Assembly: GCF_001436755.1 (NCBI RefSeq) | Contig: NZ_AYZD01000001.1 | Coordinates: 62,001-126,000 of the forward strand | DNA: 64,000 bases | Origin: Liquorilactobacillus aquaticus DSM 21051 | GTDB lineage: Bacteria; Bacillota; Bacilli; Lactobacillales; Lactobacillaceae | Direction: 5' to 3' | Shown: positions 9,252 through 17,365 of the stretch, piece by piece | How positions within the stretch are numbered: the stretch's first letter is position 1 | Layout: the number at the start of each line of letters is the position of its first letter | Notes under the pieces: generated by a model | Databases searched by the model: none | The model's input: the letters and a program-made list of their open reading frames with translations, nothing else | Told to the model about the DNA's origin: nothing | Position numbers and translations under genes: made by a program

Positions 9252-9280
9252 TTGCCAAGTTTCTTTGTTGTTGGTATAAT
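9252..9280 (+). promoter_or_regulatory. Promoter of recU-pbp1A
   Basis: TTGCCA (9252-9257), a 17-bp spacer and a perfect TATAAT (9275-9280), predicting transcription from about 9287, 20 nt before the recU start. Confidence 0.75.
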
Positions 9281-9306
9281 AAGTCGAATGGGAGTGTGAT
9301 GCAAGT

Positions 9307-9915
9307 ATGGTCCTCCATTATCCGAATGGTCAAACGTACCATCAGTCTTCCTCTTCTAATATGTTGCCTCGCCGCAAGCATCCTGATGTCATTTTTGGGA
9401 ATCGCGGCATGTCATTAGAAGAGGAAATAAATCAAAGCAATACCTATTATCTTCAAAATGAAATTGCAGTAATCCACAAAAAACCTGTGCCGATTCAAAT
9501 TGTTCAAGTGAGCTATCCTAAAAGAAGTGCCGCCGTAATTAAAGAGGCTTACTTCAAACAATCATCGACAACTGATTATAATGGAGTCTACAAAGGATGT
9601 TACCTTGATTTTGAAGCAAAGGAAACTAAAAATAAGAATTCCTTTCCTTTAAGCAACTTTCACGAACATCAAGTTGAGCACATGAAAGCATGTACACGAC
9701 AAGGTGGGATTTGTTTCGCAATTATTAAATTTTCGGTTACACAACAGCTTTTTTTATTGCCAGCAGCTATTTTATTTGACTACTGGGACAATCAAACCAA
9801 AGGACGAAAATCAATTGAAAAGAAAGTTATTGCAAGCTCTGGCTATGCAATCAATTACCATGTCCAACCGCTTATCCCGTACTTAAAATATGTTGACAAG
9901 CTGATCAATAAATAA
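9307..9915 (+). CDS. recU: Holliday junction resolvase RecU
   Basis: A 202-residue homodimeric nuclease that cuts Holliday junctions in recombinational repair. The fold markers are present: NRGMSLEEEINQSN near residue 40, and the metal-binding TDYNGVYKGCYLDFEAKET (D ... E-x-K). ATG 9307 has GGGAGTG upstream. It lies 26 bp before pbp1A, the recU-ponA pair conserved across Bacilli, which couples a DNA-repair and a wall-synthesis gene in one transcript. Confidence 0.96.
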   Translation: MVLHYPNGQTYHQSSSSNMLPRRKHPDVIFGNRGMSLEEEINQSNTYYLQNEIAVIHKKPVPIQIVQVSYPKRSAAVIKEAYFKQSSTTDYNGVYKGCYLDFEAKETKNKNSFPLSNFHEHQVEHMKACTRQGGICFAIIKFSVTQQLFLLPAAILFDYWDNQTKGRKSIEKKVIASSGYAINYHVQPLIPYLKYVDKLINK

Positions 9916-9941
9916 TATTCGTTCTGTAAAAGGAGAAAATC

Positions 9942-12290
9942 ATGAGCAATCAAGATCCTAAATATTCACGTGTTGCACAAAAAAATAAAAAAACAAAGAA
10001 ACGTCGTTCGGTTAAGCAAGAAGATGGCAAGTTTAAAAAGTTTTTTAAGCGTTCGATCATCGCTTTGATTCTTTTTTTGGAGGTTGCTATTGCCGTGGGC
10101 GCTACTGCATTCTTTTTGTATGCTAAAAATGCTCCAACACTTTCTGAGTCTAAATTATCGAGCACTGGTTCGACAGTGATCTATGATGCTAATGGCAAAA
10201 AAATCACTTCTTTAGGAACACAGAATCGCTTAAAGGTCGAAAGCCAAAATGTTCCACAACAATTAAAAGATGCCATCGTTTCAATCGAAGATCGGCGTTT
10301 TTACAAACATCATGGTGTTGATCCCGTTCGTATCCTTGGAGCAGCTCTATCCAATATTAAGAGCCCTTCTGAAGGCCTTCAAGGTGGTAGTACCTTAGAT
10401 CAGCAGCTGATTAAATTATCGTTCTATTCAACGAAACGTTCCGATCAAACGTTTAAACGAAAAGCCCAAGAAGCATGGCTTGCACTTAAAATGGACAATA
10501 CTTACAGCAAAGATCAAATTCTCAATTTTTATATCAACAAAGTATTTATGGGCTATGGAACTTTTGGGATGCAAACCGCTGCACATTACTACTACGGTAA
10601 ATCTTTAAAAAATCTCACGTTGGCACAAACAGCTCTGATAGCCGGCATTCCAAATGCACCTTCCGATTATAATCCCTACTCTAATCCTCAGCTTGCAACA
10701 AAACGAAGAAATGAAGTTCTTTCAGCGATGGTCGCGAATAAAAAGATTACTTCTGCGCAAGCTGAACAGGCTGAAAATGAAAACATCAAAAATGGTTTAG
10801 TTACAACACATCAAACTCAGAAGACATCGCAAAAGGCTAAAATTGCTGACGCATATATTAAGGAAGTTATCACTGACGCTAAGAATAAGGGTTACGATCC
10901 ATATAAAGACTCATTGAAGATCTACACAAACCTTGATATGAATGCGCAAAAGAATTTATATAATTTAGCTAATTCCAATAGCGAGATTTCTTATCCTGAT
11001 GATAAGCTTCAAGTAGCATCGACAATTGTTAATCCTAATAATGGTAAAGTAGTCGCAATGATTGGTGGGCGAAAAACCGGAGATGTAACATATGGTCTAA
11101 ATCGAGCGGTTCAAACGGATAGAACAAACGGTTCAACTGCTAAGCCTTTAATGGATTATGGTCCCGCAATTGAATATCTCAGTTGGGCAACATACCACCA
11201 TTTAAAAGATACTGCATATATATATCCTGGTTCGAATATTTCTCTTTATGATTTTGACCGCAGCTACAAAGGCTCAATGACAATGCGAAATGCGATTATC
11301 CAATCACGGAATATCCCTGCTATTCGTGCACTAGAAGCCGTTGGTATTACCAAAGCACAAAACTTCCTTAGCAAGTTAGGGCTTAAATATTCTAAGACAC
11401 TTGAGTTTCAGAATGGAATTGGCTTGCCTTCTTCAACATTGCAGAATGCGGCTGCCTACGCAGCATTCGCAAATGGCGGGACTTACTACAAGCCTAGCTA
11501 TATCAACAGCATCGAAACTAATGACGGCGAAGTTAAAAACTACTCCAGCAGTGGTAAGCAAGTTATGCAGTCATCAACTGCTTATATGCTGACCGATATG
11601 ATGAAAGATGTCATCACAAACAGCTCTGGAACTGGACGCTATGCTAATATTAGTGGGCTCTATCAAGCTGGAAAAACAGGAACTAACAGCTATCCTTCAG
11701 ATGTAGCAAGCAAGTTTCCGAGCTCTGCTGATATGGATTCTTGGTTCAACGGTTATACAAAGCATTACTCAATCTCAGTCTGGGTCGGTTATGATCATCC
11801 ATATGAGGCTAATAATTACTTAGATACTGCCTCTGCACGAATTGCTTCTTACTTCTATAAGTACGCAATGGAAAACATATCTCAAGGCAAAACCAATACT
11901 GATTGGGAACGCCCAAGTAATGTTCTTGTTAAAACGGTCAATGGCGTGCGTGAATTGTATCTTGCAGGTTCTTCCGAATCAACTGTGGCTGACAGCTCAT
12001 CTGAAAAGAAAAGCTCCAGTTCATCCTCGGACAGTATCAGCTCAATAACATCAAGTTCGTCATTCTTTAGTGATAGTTCGTCTGAAGAAAGCTCATCCAG
12101 TGAAGACAGCAGCAGTTCAAGTTCTTCATCAAGCAGTAGTTCGAGTTCTTCATCTTCTTCATCTGAACCTTCTACAACTACTTCTTCATCTTCGACGACT
12201 TCTGAACAGCAGTCATCATCAAGCAATAGTTCAAATCCTTCGTCAAGCAGCAGTAGTTCAAGCAGCAACAATAATAACAACGGTCAGTAA
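9942..12290 (+). CDS. pbp1A: Class A penicillin-binding protein PBP1A (GT51 + transpeptidase) with Ser-rich tail
   Basis: Bifunctional peptidoglycan glycosyltransferase/D,D-transpeptidase, 782 residues. A basic cytoplasmic tail (1-37) is followed by one membrane helix (about 38-61). The GT51 domain has the catalytic Glu116 in IEDRRFYKHHG and GGSTLDQQ (148-155). The transpeptidase domain has the active Ser398 in STAK, SRN (455-457) and KTG (578-580). From about 677 on the chain is almost pure Ser with some Thr, Asn and acidic residues, ending NNNNNGQ; such tails are probably extended linkers reaching into the wall. AAAGGAG precedes the ATG. GpsB encoded nearby is a likely partner of the N-terminal tail. 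Confidence 0.96.
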   Translation: MSNQDPKYSRVAQKNKKTKKRRSVKQEDGKFKKFFKRSIIALILFLEVAIAVGATAFFLYAKNAPTLSESKLSSTGSTVIYDANGKKITSLGTQNRLKVESQNVPQQLKDAIVSIEDRRFYKHHGVDPVRILGAALSNIKSPSEGLQGGSTLDQQLIKLSFYSTKRSDQTFKRKAQEAWLALKMDNTYSKDQILNFYINKVFMGYGTFGMQTAAHYYYGKSLKNLTLAQTALIAGIPNAPSDYNPYSNPQLATKRRNEVLSAMVANKKITSAQAEQAENENIKNGLVTTHQTQKTSQKAKIADAYIKEVITDAKNKGYDPYKDSLKIYTNLDMNAQKNLYNLANSNSEISYPDDKLQVASTIVNPNNGKVVAMIGGRKTGDVTYGLNRAVQTDRTNGSTAKPLMDYGPAIEYLSWATYHHLKDTAYIYPGSNISLYDFDRSYKGSMTMRNAIIQSRNIPAIRALEAVGITKAQNFLSKLGLKYSKTLEFQNGIGLPSSTLQNAAAYAAFANGGTYYKPSYINSIETNDGEVKNYSSSGKQVMQSSTAYMLTDMMKDVITNSSGTGRYANISGLYQAGKTGTNSYPSDVASKFPSSADMDSWFNGYTKHYSISVWVGYDHPYEANNYLDTASARIASYFYKYAMENISQGKTNTDWERPSNVLVKTVNGVRELYLAGSSESTVADSSSEKKSSSSSSDSISSITSSSSFFSDSSSEESSSSEDSSSSSSSSSSSSSSSSSSSEPSTTTSSSSTTSEQQSSSSNSSNPSSSSSSSSSNNNNNGQ

Positions 12291-12360
12291 TTAGTAATTA
12301 AAGGCTGATTACACGCTAGCTACAAATATTGTAAAAATCTTAAAAGTGGCTGGGTCAAAA

Positions 12361-12687
12361 TGAAGTGCTCCATAATAGTTAGACAAAAATCTAATTATTA
12401 TGGAGCGCTTTTTTATGACCAAATACACATATGAATTCAAAGTTAAATTAATTCAAGAGTACTGGAATGGAGATATTTCTTATTCTGATTTAATGCGTAA
12501 ATATAATATTTCAAGTATGACAACTATTCGAAGATGGGTTATGCAAAGTTGTGGCAAAATACACTCATTGGTATAACAATGAACGAATCTCCATGAACAA
12601 AAATGGTCTGACACCTGTTGAATACAAGAATCAGACCATCGTTGCATAACACAATTCAAATTTGTCTAACTTTTTTATGGCACTTCA
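12361..12687 (+). mobile_element. Internally deleted IS3-family (IS150-like) element
   Basis: A 327-bp remnant bounded by 27-bp imperfect terminal inverted repeats: TGAAGTGCTCCATAATAG... at 12361-12387 and its counterpart ending ...TATGGCACTTCA at 12661-12687. The inner parts of both repeats share AGTTAGACAAA. The ends are TG...CA, and AAA flanks both sides (12358-12360, 12688-12690), consistent with a 3-bp target duplication. Inside are the N-terminus of orfA and the C-terminus of orfB joined by a deletion. Without a transposase it could move only if a full-length relative supplies one in trans. Confidence 0.85.
12415..12649 (+). pseudogene. Transposase remnant (orfA start joined to orfB end)
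   Basis: 12415-12576 reads 53 codons beginning MTKYTYEFKVKLIQEYWNGD and covering the helix-turn-helix of an IS3-type OrfA (SYSDLMRKYNISSMTTIRRW). In another frame, 12551-12649 gives the OrfB end YNNERISMNKNGLTPVEY and stops at TAA 12647-12649. The DDE catalytic core between them is missing, so this is a deletion derivative and not an active gene. Confidence 0.85.
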
Positions 12688-12807
12688 AAACATATGTTTT
12701 GATCCAGCCACTTTTTATTTTTAAAAAGAAAATAGTTTAAAAATTGTATTTTTTAAAACAAACTTCTTTGCCCAAAAATCTAAGCACCAAGTTCCCAGAG
12801 TGAATTT

Positions 12808-13449
12808 TTACAGTACCCGTTTCTGCCCTTCCGCACACATTAAAAGTAGCGGGCACTCCTCACAAAGAGGCTTACGAGCCATACATTGATAACGGCCCCA
12901 GAAAATCATGCAATGATGTGCTTTTATCCATAAATCTTCAGGTAACTTTTTCATTAGTATTTTTTCAATCGTAAGCACATCTGCTTTTTGAGGAACAATA
13001 TGCAAGCGTTTAGAAACACGGGTTACATGCGTATCGACAGCTATCGTCGGGATATTAAAACATTCTGCTAAAACAACATCCGCGGTTTTACGTCCAACGC
13101 CCGAAAGCTGCATTAATTCTCTTCTTGTTTGGGGAACCTGACCATTAAACTTGGCAACAATATCTGCCGCACAAGCAATAATATACTTACCTTTGTTTCG
13201 ATACAGACCAATCGATCTAAGAAATGGAATAACTTCTTCAAGGTTAGCAGCAGCTAGGTCTTCCGGCAAGGGGTAGCGTGCAAACAAGCGTGGAGTAAGT
13301 AGATTGACTGCCTTGTCAGTTGTCTGCGCACTTAAAATAACTGCTAAAAGAAAATGAAAATCAGTGTCAGCTTTAAGCGATGTTCGTGCGTCAGGAAACT
13401 TTTCACCCATAACTTCAATTGCTTTAACAGTATCCTTGTTACTCAACAT
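12808..13449 (-). CDS. nth: Endonuclease III
   Basis: Base-excision repair DNA glycosylase/AP lyase for oxidised pyrimidines. The helix-hairpin-helix LSGVGRKTADVVL carries the catalytic Lys121; Asp139 is in AVDTHVTR; the [4Fe-4S] ligands follow the C-x6-C-x2-C-x5-C pattern (189, 196, 199, 205). 213 residues is normal. ATG 13449 overlaps the dnaD stop by one base (TGATG); a TTG one codon upstream is also possible. It ends the dinG-ypmB-aspB-asnS-dnaD-nth series familiar from Bacillus. Confidence 0.96.
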   Translation of the reverse strand: MLSNKDTVKAIEVMGEKFPDARTSLKADTDFHFLLAVILSAQTTDKAVNLLTPRLFARYPLPEDLAAANLEEVIPFLRSIGLYRNKGKYIIACAADIVAKFNGQVPQTRRELMQLSGVGRKTADVVLAECFNIPTIAVDTHVTRVSKRLHIVPQKADVLTIEKILMKKLPEDLWIKAHHCMIFWGRYQCMARKPLCEECPLLLMCAEGQKRVL

Positions 13450-14180
13450 CAATTTTCATCTCCATCCTTTGGATCATCTGACCAATGATAAAGGGGAATA
13501 TCAGGTTTATCTTTTTCTTGTTTGCTTTGGTTATTCTTAAAACCTTCATTCTCTTTGCGTTGTCGCATCTTTTGCTTCTCACGCTGGACATCTTGCGCGG
13601 TTTTGATATGCTGTCTTTCCCAGTTCAGCAACACCCGATCAATATACTTCAAACTATATGCTTGATTCAAAACCGCTTCGCGTAAAGCAAGTAAAATCAG
13701 TGCTGGATCATAATGGTCTTCGTTAAGCCACAGATTGATCGTCTCCAATTCAATTGGGGATAATGATCTGCCAAACTCGACCTCAATGCTGCTGAAAACT
13801 TTATCTCGATTAACTTCACTTTTGCTATTAAGTTGAATCTCTTCTTCTTGATGTTTTTTTGTTAGCAGCTTTTCAAATAAAAGATCGAATTGGTAGACAT
13901 CTTGTTTTTTCCCAGCATCATCTGAAACTGTTTTAATTTCCATTAGTTTTTTCTCAATTAGGCGATGCAACATCTGATAAACAGCTGCTGGACTCTTTCC
14001 CATTTTCTCGGCTATTTTTTCAATAGCTGGAAACGGCTCACCCTTTTGGATAAAACTATCTATTTGGAGGTATAAAACAAATTCACTGTCATCCATTCCC
14101 AAAGAATGGTAATTATGAAGAATTAAATTTGAAACAGTCATTTGCCCTTCGTGCAAATATGCTTGAAATATTTTATCCAT
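13449..14180 (-). CDS. dnaD: DnaD-family replication initiation/restart protein
   Basis: 243 residues from the chosen ATG. The N-terminal winged helix (MDKIFQAYLHEGQMTVSNLILHNYHSLGM and following) is the DnaD/DnaB dimerisation domain. The C-terminal DnaD region, with SPIELETINLWLNEDHYDPALILLALREAV and SLKYIDRVLLNWERQHIKTAQDV, binds DNA. The protein helps DnaA and PriA load the replicative helicase. ATG 14180 is preferred over 14255: family members begin at this residue, and AAGGA lies upstream. The translation stop overlaps the nth start. Confidence 0.93.
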   Translation of the reverse strand: MDKIFQAYLHEGQMTVSNLILHNYHSLGMDDSEFVLYLQIDSFIQKGEPFPAIEKIAEKMGKSPAAVYQMLHRLIEKKLMEIKTVSDDAGKKQDVYQFDLLFEKLLTKKHQEEEIQLNSKSEVNRDKVFSSIEVEFGRSLSPIELETINLWLNEDHYDPALILLALREAVLNQAYSLKYIDRVLLNWERQHIKTAQDVQREKQKMRQRKENEGFKNNQSKQEKDKPDIPLYHWSDDPKDGDEN

Positions 14181-14268
14181 CTTTGTTTCCATCCTTTTTG
14201 TTAGAAAAATTATGACTATAAAAAAAGCAGCCAGGATATTTTTTATCATAGCCACTTTTTGTCCCTTA

Positions 14269-15570
14269 TTATGGATAAATACGGTTCAACAAACGTGGGA
14301 ACGGAATCGCTTCACGAATATGTTCCTCGCCTGTAATCCACGTAACGGCACGCTCCAAGCCGAGGCCAAAGCCAGAATGAGGAACACTACCATAACGCCG
14401 CAAATCCAAATACCATTGATAATCTTCTTTATTAAGCCCTGCTTTTTTTATTTGTTCTTCTAAATAAACAAGATCTGTTGCTCTTTCAGAACCGCCTATA
14501 ATCTCTCCATAACCTTCTGGCGCTAGAAGATCAGCGCAAATAACAACGTCATCCCGAGTTGGGTGCGGCTTCATATAAAATGGTTTAATAGCTTTAGGGT
14601 AATTCAAAACAAACACCGGCTTGCTAAAATGCTCTGCCAAATATGTTTCCTCCGGTGAACCAAAATCTTTTCCCCATTCAACATCTGGAAAATCACCAGA
14701 TTTTTGCAATAACTTCACTGCCTCATCGTATGAAATCCGTGGATAGGGAAGTTCTGTATACCGCTGCAAGACCTGAGGATCGCGCCCCAGAAGTTTCAAT
14801 TCGTACTGACAATTATCAAGAACAGTCTGCACAAGGTTGGCAATATAACGTTCTTGCAGCTCTAAGCTTTCTTCTTGATGCATAAAGGCCATCTCTGGTT
14901 CGATCATCCAGAATTCAATTAAGTGTCTTCTTGTTTTTGATTTCTCAGCCCTAAAAGTCGGTCCAAATGAGAAAACCTTACCATAGGCCATTGCTCCGGC
15001 TTCTTCATACAGTTGGCCAGACTGAGACAGATAAGCGTCCTTATCAAAATATTCTGTATGGAACAATTCTGTTGTCCCTTCTGGTGCTGATCCAGTCAAT
15101 ATCGGTGCATCAAATTTAACAAAACCTTCTTTATGGAAGAATTCATATGTCGCTCTGATTAGTTCACTGCGAATCTTCATAACGGCAAATTGACGCTTCG
15201 AGCGCAACCACAGATGGCGATGATCCATCAAGAAATCGGTCCCATGTTCCTTAGGTGAGATTGGATAGTCCTTGCTTGTTCCAACCAGCTCAATTTCATC
15301 AATCTCTATCTCATATCCAAAATGCGAACGCGAATCTTCATGAATCGTTCCGATTACGTACATGCTTTCTTCTTGTCTAACTTCTTTTGCCAATGTGAAA
15401 ATTTCTTCACTGACATTATTCTTCACAACAACTCCTTGAAAGAATGCTGTCCCATCCCTCAACTGCAGAAATGCAATCTTTCCACTGGAACGTTTATTCG
15501 TCAGCCAAACACCAATTTTGACTTTTTTATCAACATAATTTTTAGCATCAACAATACTAATTGTTTCCAA
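14269..15570 (-). CDS. asnS: Asparaginyl-tRNA synthetase
   Basis: Class II aminoacyl-tRNA synthetase, 433 residues, charging tRNA-Asn. An N-terminal OB-fold anticodon domain (about 1-115) leads into the catalytic core with motif 2 [21 protein letters not shown] and motif 3 [16 protein letters not shown] 15570 is the likely start: AGGGGG stands 8 nt before it, and the protein then begins as family members do ([16 protein letters not shown]); the upstream ATG at 15600 overlaps the aspB stop and has no ribosome site. It lies 13 bp behind aspB, so aspartate/asparagine functions share an operon. Confidence 0.96.
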   Translation of the reverse strand: METISIVDAKNYVDKKVKIGVWLTNKRSSGKIAFLQLRDGTAFFQGVVVKNNVSEEIFTLAKEVRQEESMYVIGTIHEDSRSHFGYEIEIDEIELVGTSKDYPISPKEHGTDFLMDHRHLWLRSKRQFAVMKIRSELIRATYEFFHKEGFVKFDAPILTGSAPEGTTELFHTEYFDKDAYLSQSGQLYEEAGAMAYGKVFSFGPTFRAEKSKTRRHLIEFWMIEPEMAFMHQEESLELQERYIANLVQTVLDNCQYELKLLGRDPQVLQRYTELPYPRISYDEAVKLLQKSGDFPDVEWGKDFGSPEETYLAEHFSKPVFVLNYPKAIKPFYMKPHPTRDDVVICADLLAPEGYGEIIGGSERATDLVYLEEQIKKAGLNKEDYQWYLDLRRYGSVPHSGFGLGLERAVTWITGEEHIREAIPFPRLLNRIYP

Positions 15571-15583
15571 AAGAAACAGCCCC

Positions 15584-16765
15584 CTACAGATGTTTTTCAA
15601 TAAATGTTTTCATTCGTTTTAAAGCTTCATTCAAGCTATTCATATCTGTTGCATAGCTTAGTCGGATATGCTCAGGCATTCCAAAAGCCGCACCAGCTAC
15701 GACTGCAACATGTGCTTCTTCAAGCAGAGCAGAAGCAAAATCTTCCGTTGAGGAGAAACCAGTCATTTTAACTGTTTCTGCAATATTCGGGAAGAGATAA
15801 AAAGCTCCTTCAGGTTTATTGGCGAGCTTTACGCCCGGAAGAGCTATAAGCTGCGGATAAACTGTGTTCAATCGTTTCTCAAATTGAACACGCATTTTTT
15901 CTACGACGTTCTGATCTCCTGTCAGTGCCTCCAAGGCAGCATACTGACTTACGGCTGCTAGATTACTGGTCGCATGACTGATGACAACATTCATTTTCTG
16001 GATAATTTCTTTTGGTGCAACTGTATATCCAACACGCCAACCTGTCATCGCATATGCCTTAGATAAACCGCTCACTAAAATAGTCTGGTCCTTGATCTCT
16101 TGGCTAAACCCAATCAAAGAAACAAATTTATGCCCATTATAGACAAGCTTGCCATACATATCATCCGCAATCAGAATAATATCATTTTTGACTGCCCATT
16201 CACCGATTTGAAGTAGTTCATCCTGACCATAAATCAAACCTGAAGGATTCTGAGGTGAATTAATGATCACAGCGCGCGTCTTAGATGTACGAGCTTTTTC
16301 CAATTCATCAACTGTTACTTTAGCTCCATCAGCTGGCATAACAAAAACAGGCTTCCCTCCAGCCAATTTAACCTGTTCACCATAACTAACCCAATATGGT
16401 AAGGGAATCAGGACCTCGTCATTATTATCAAGAAGTGTCTGTGCCAGAACATATAGAGAAAATTTGCCACCGACAGTAACCGCAACTTGATCAACGGTAT
16501 ATTCAGTGTCGAAGTCTGCTTTTAAACGATCACAGATTGCTTGTTTTAATTCTGGAATTCCTGTCGCAGGAGTATAGAAATCGGATTTTCCCGTTTTTAT
16601 CGCATCAATAGCAGCTTCTTTGATTTTTTGCGGTGTGTTAAAGTCTGGTTCACCGACACCGAGATTAATAACATCTATTCCTTTAGCCATCATCTTTTTT
16701 GCTTTTGCTGAAAGAGCTAACGTTGCTGATGGTTGGACCTGCATAACTCTGCTTGCTATTTTCAT
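15584..16765 (-). CDS. aspB: Aspartate aminotransferase, PLP-dependent
   Basis: Fold-type I transaminase (393 residues) interconverting aspartate/2-oxoglutarate and oxaloacetate/glutamate. The PLP Schiff-base Lys236 is in [17 protein letters not shown], with NSPQNPSG around 169-176, Asp201 near the pyridine nitrogen, and the substrate-carboxylate Arg in HIRLSYAT near the end. It stands between the ypmB-like gene and asnS, as in B. subtilis. Subgroup I aminotransferases overlap in specificity, so the precise amino acid is likely but not certain. Confidence 0.92.
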   Translation of the reverse strand: MKIASRVMQVQPSATLALSAKAKKMMAKGIDVINLGVGEPDFNTPQKIKEAAIDAIKTGKSDFYTPATGIPELKQAICDRLKADFDTEYTVDQVAVTVGGKFSLYVLAQTLLDNNDEVLIPLPYWVSYGEQVKLAGGKPVFVMPADGAKVTVDELEKARTSKTRAVIINSPQNPSGLIYGQDELLQIGEWAVKNDIILIADDMYGKLVYNGHKFVSLIGFSQEIKDQTILVSGLSKAYAMTGWRVGYTVAPKEIIQKMNVVISHATSNLAAVSQYAALEALTGDQNVVEKMRVQFEKRLNTVYPQLIALPGVKLANKPEGAFYLFPNIAETVKMTGFSSTEDFASALLEEAHVAVVAGAAFGMPEHIRLSYATDMNSLNEALKRMKTFIEKHL

Positions 16766-16784
16766 TTTCTACACCTTCATTATT

Positions 16785-17282
16785 CTAGATATTTTGAATC
16801 GTTTTAAGCATTGAACCATTCTTAAATGAAACCAAGTCATAACACAAACGGTTACTCTTGTTAAGATATGTTATTTCCCAGACTGGTTTATTCTTCCACA
16901 TTCCCATCGCGATTTTAGTTATTTTTTTTGGTTGATGCTCTTTTCGCACAATTGATCGCGCCTGTGAATCGCTGATTCCCTTATCATGAGAATAAATATT
17001 TATCTGACCGCCTTTTTGGGCAATAACTACATAAATATTCTGCCCACTGTTATTTTGGCCGTCGACTGTAAAATAAGTCTTTTGACGGTTATACCAGTAA
17101 AAGTTCTTCACCGTTTTCAGCTTCGCATATTTTTGTGCCAGCTTAGTAGCCTCTGCTCTAGCCTCTCTCCTGGGTGACGTTAACTGCGAATAAATAACAA
17201 AGGCCCCAAATGCAACAATAATCACTGTTGCGAGGACTATTATTCTTTTCAAATTATTTCGATAATACTTTGTTCTTCTCAT
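16785..17282 (-). CDS. YpmB-like membrane-anchored protein (DUF5590/PepSY-like)
   Basis: 165 residues: a basic N-terminus, one membrane helix (about 12-32), then an extracytoplasmic domain with two PepSY-like repeats (KLKTVKNFYWYNRQKTYFTVDG and AMGMWKNKPVWEITYLNKSN). Its function is unknown. The gene lies between dinG and aspB, as ypmB does in Bacillus, so naming by synteny is reasonable. It is separated from aspB by 19 bp. Confidence 0.8.
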   Translation of the reverse strand: MRRTKYYRNNLKRIIVLATVIIVAFGAFVIYSQLTSPRREARAEATKLAQKYAKLKTVKNFYWYNRQKTYFTVDGQNNSGQNIYVVIAQKGGQINIYSHDKGISDSQARSIVRKEHQPKKITKIAMGMWKNKPVWEITYLNKSNRLCYDLVSFKNGSMLKTIQNI

Positions 17283-17365
17283 AGACCCCTCTCATCTCTT
17301 TTGCGATTATTGCTAAGAAACTATATGCCCGTTTCATTATAGCAATAATCAATTTTTTTTTGAAG

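Larger units (their letters stand above)
12341..12716 (+). terminator. pbp1A terminator hairpin split by an IS remnant
   Basis: The left arm AAAAGTGGCTGGGTCAAAA (12342-12360) and right arm TTTTGATCCAGCCACTTTTT (12697-12716) are near-perfect complements, but 336 bp lie between them. Removing the IS-like insert and one copy of the AAA duplication restores a hairpin whose loop is CATATG. The element probably was a rho-independent terminator after pbp1A; whether the long-range stem still forms is unknown. Confidence 0.65.

Noticed and set aside
11882-12280. Leu/Glu/Asp-rich frame antisense to the PBP1A tail
   Set aside because: It is the complement of the serine-rich coding repeat; low complexity creates the open frame and no ribosome site is present.
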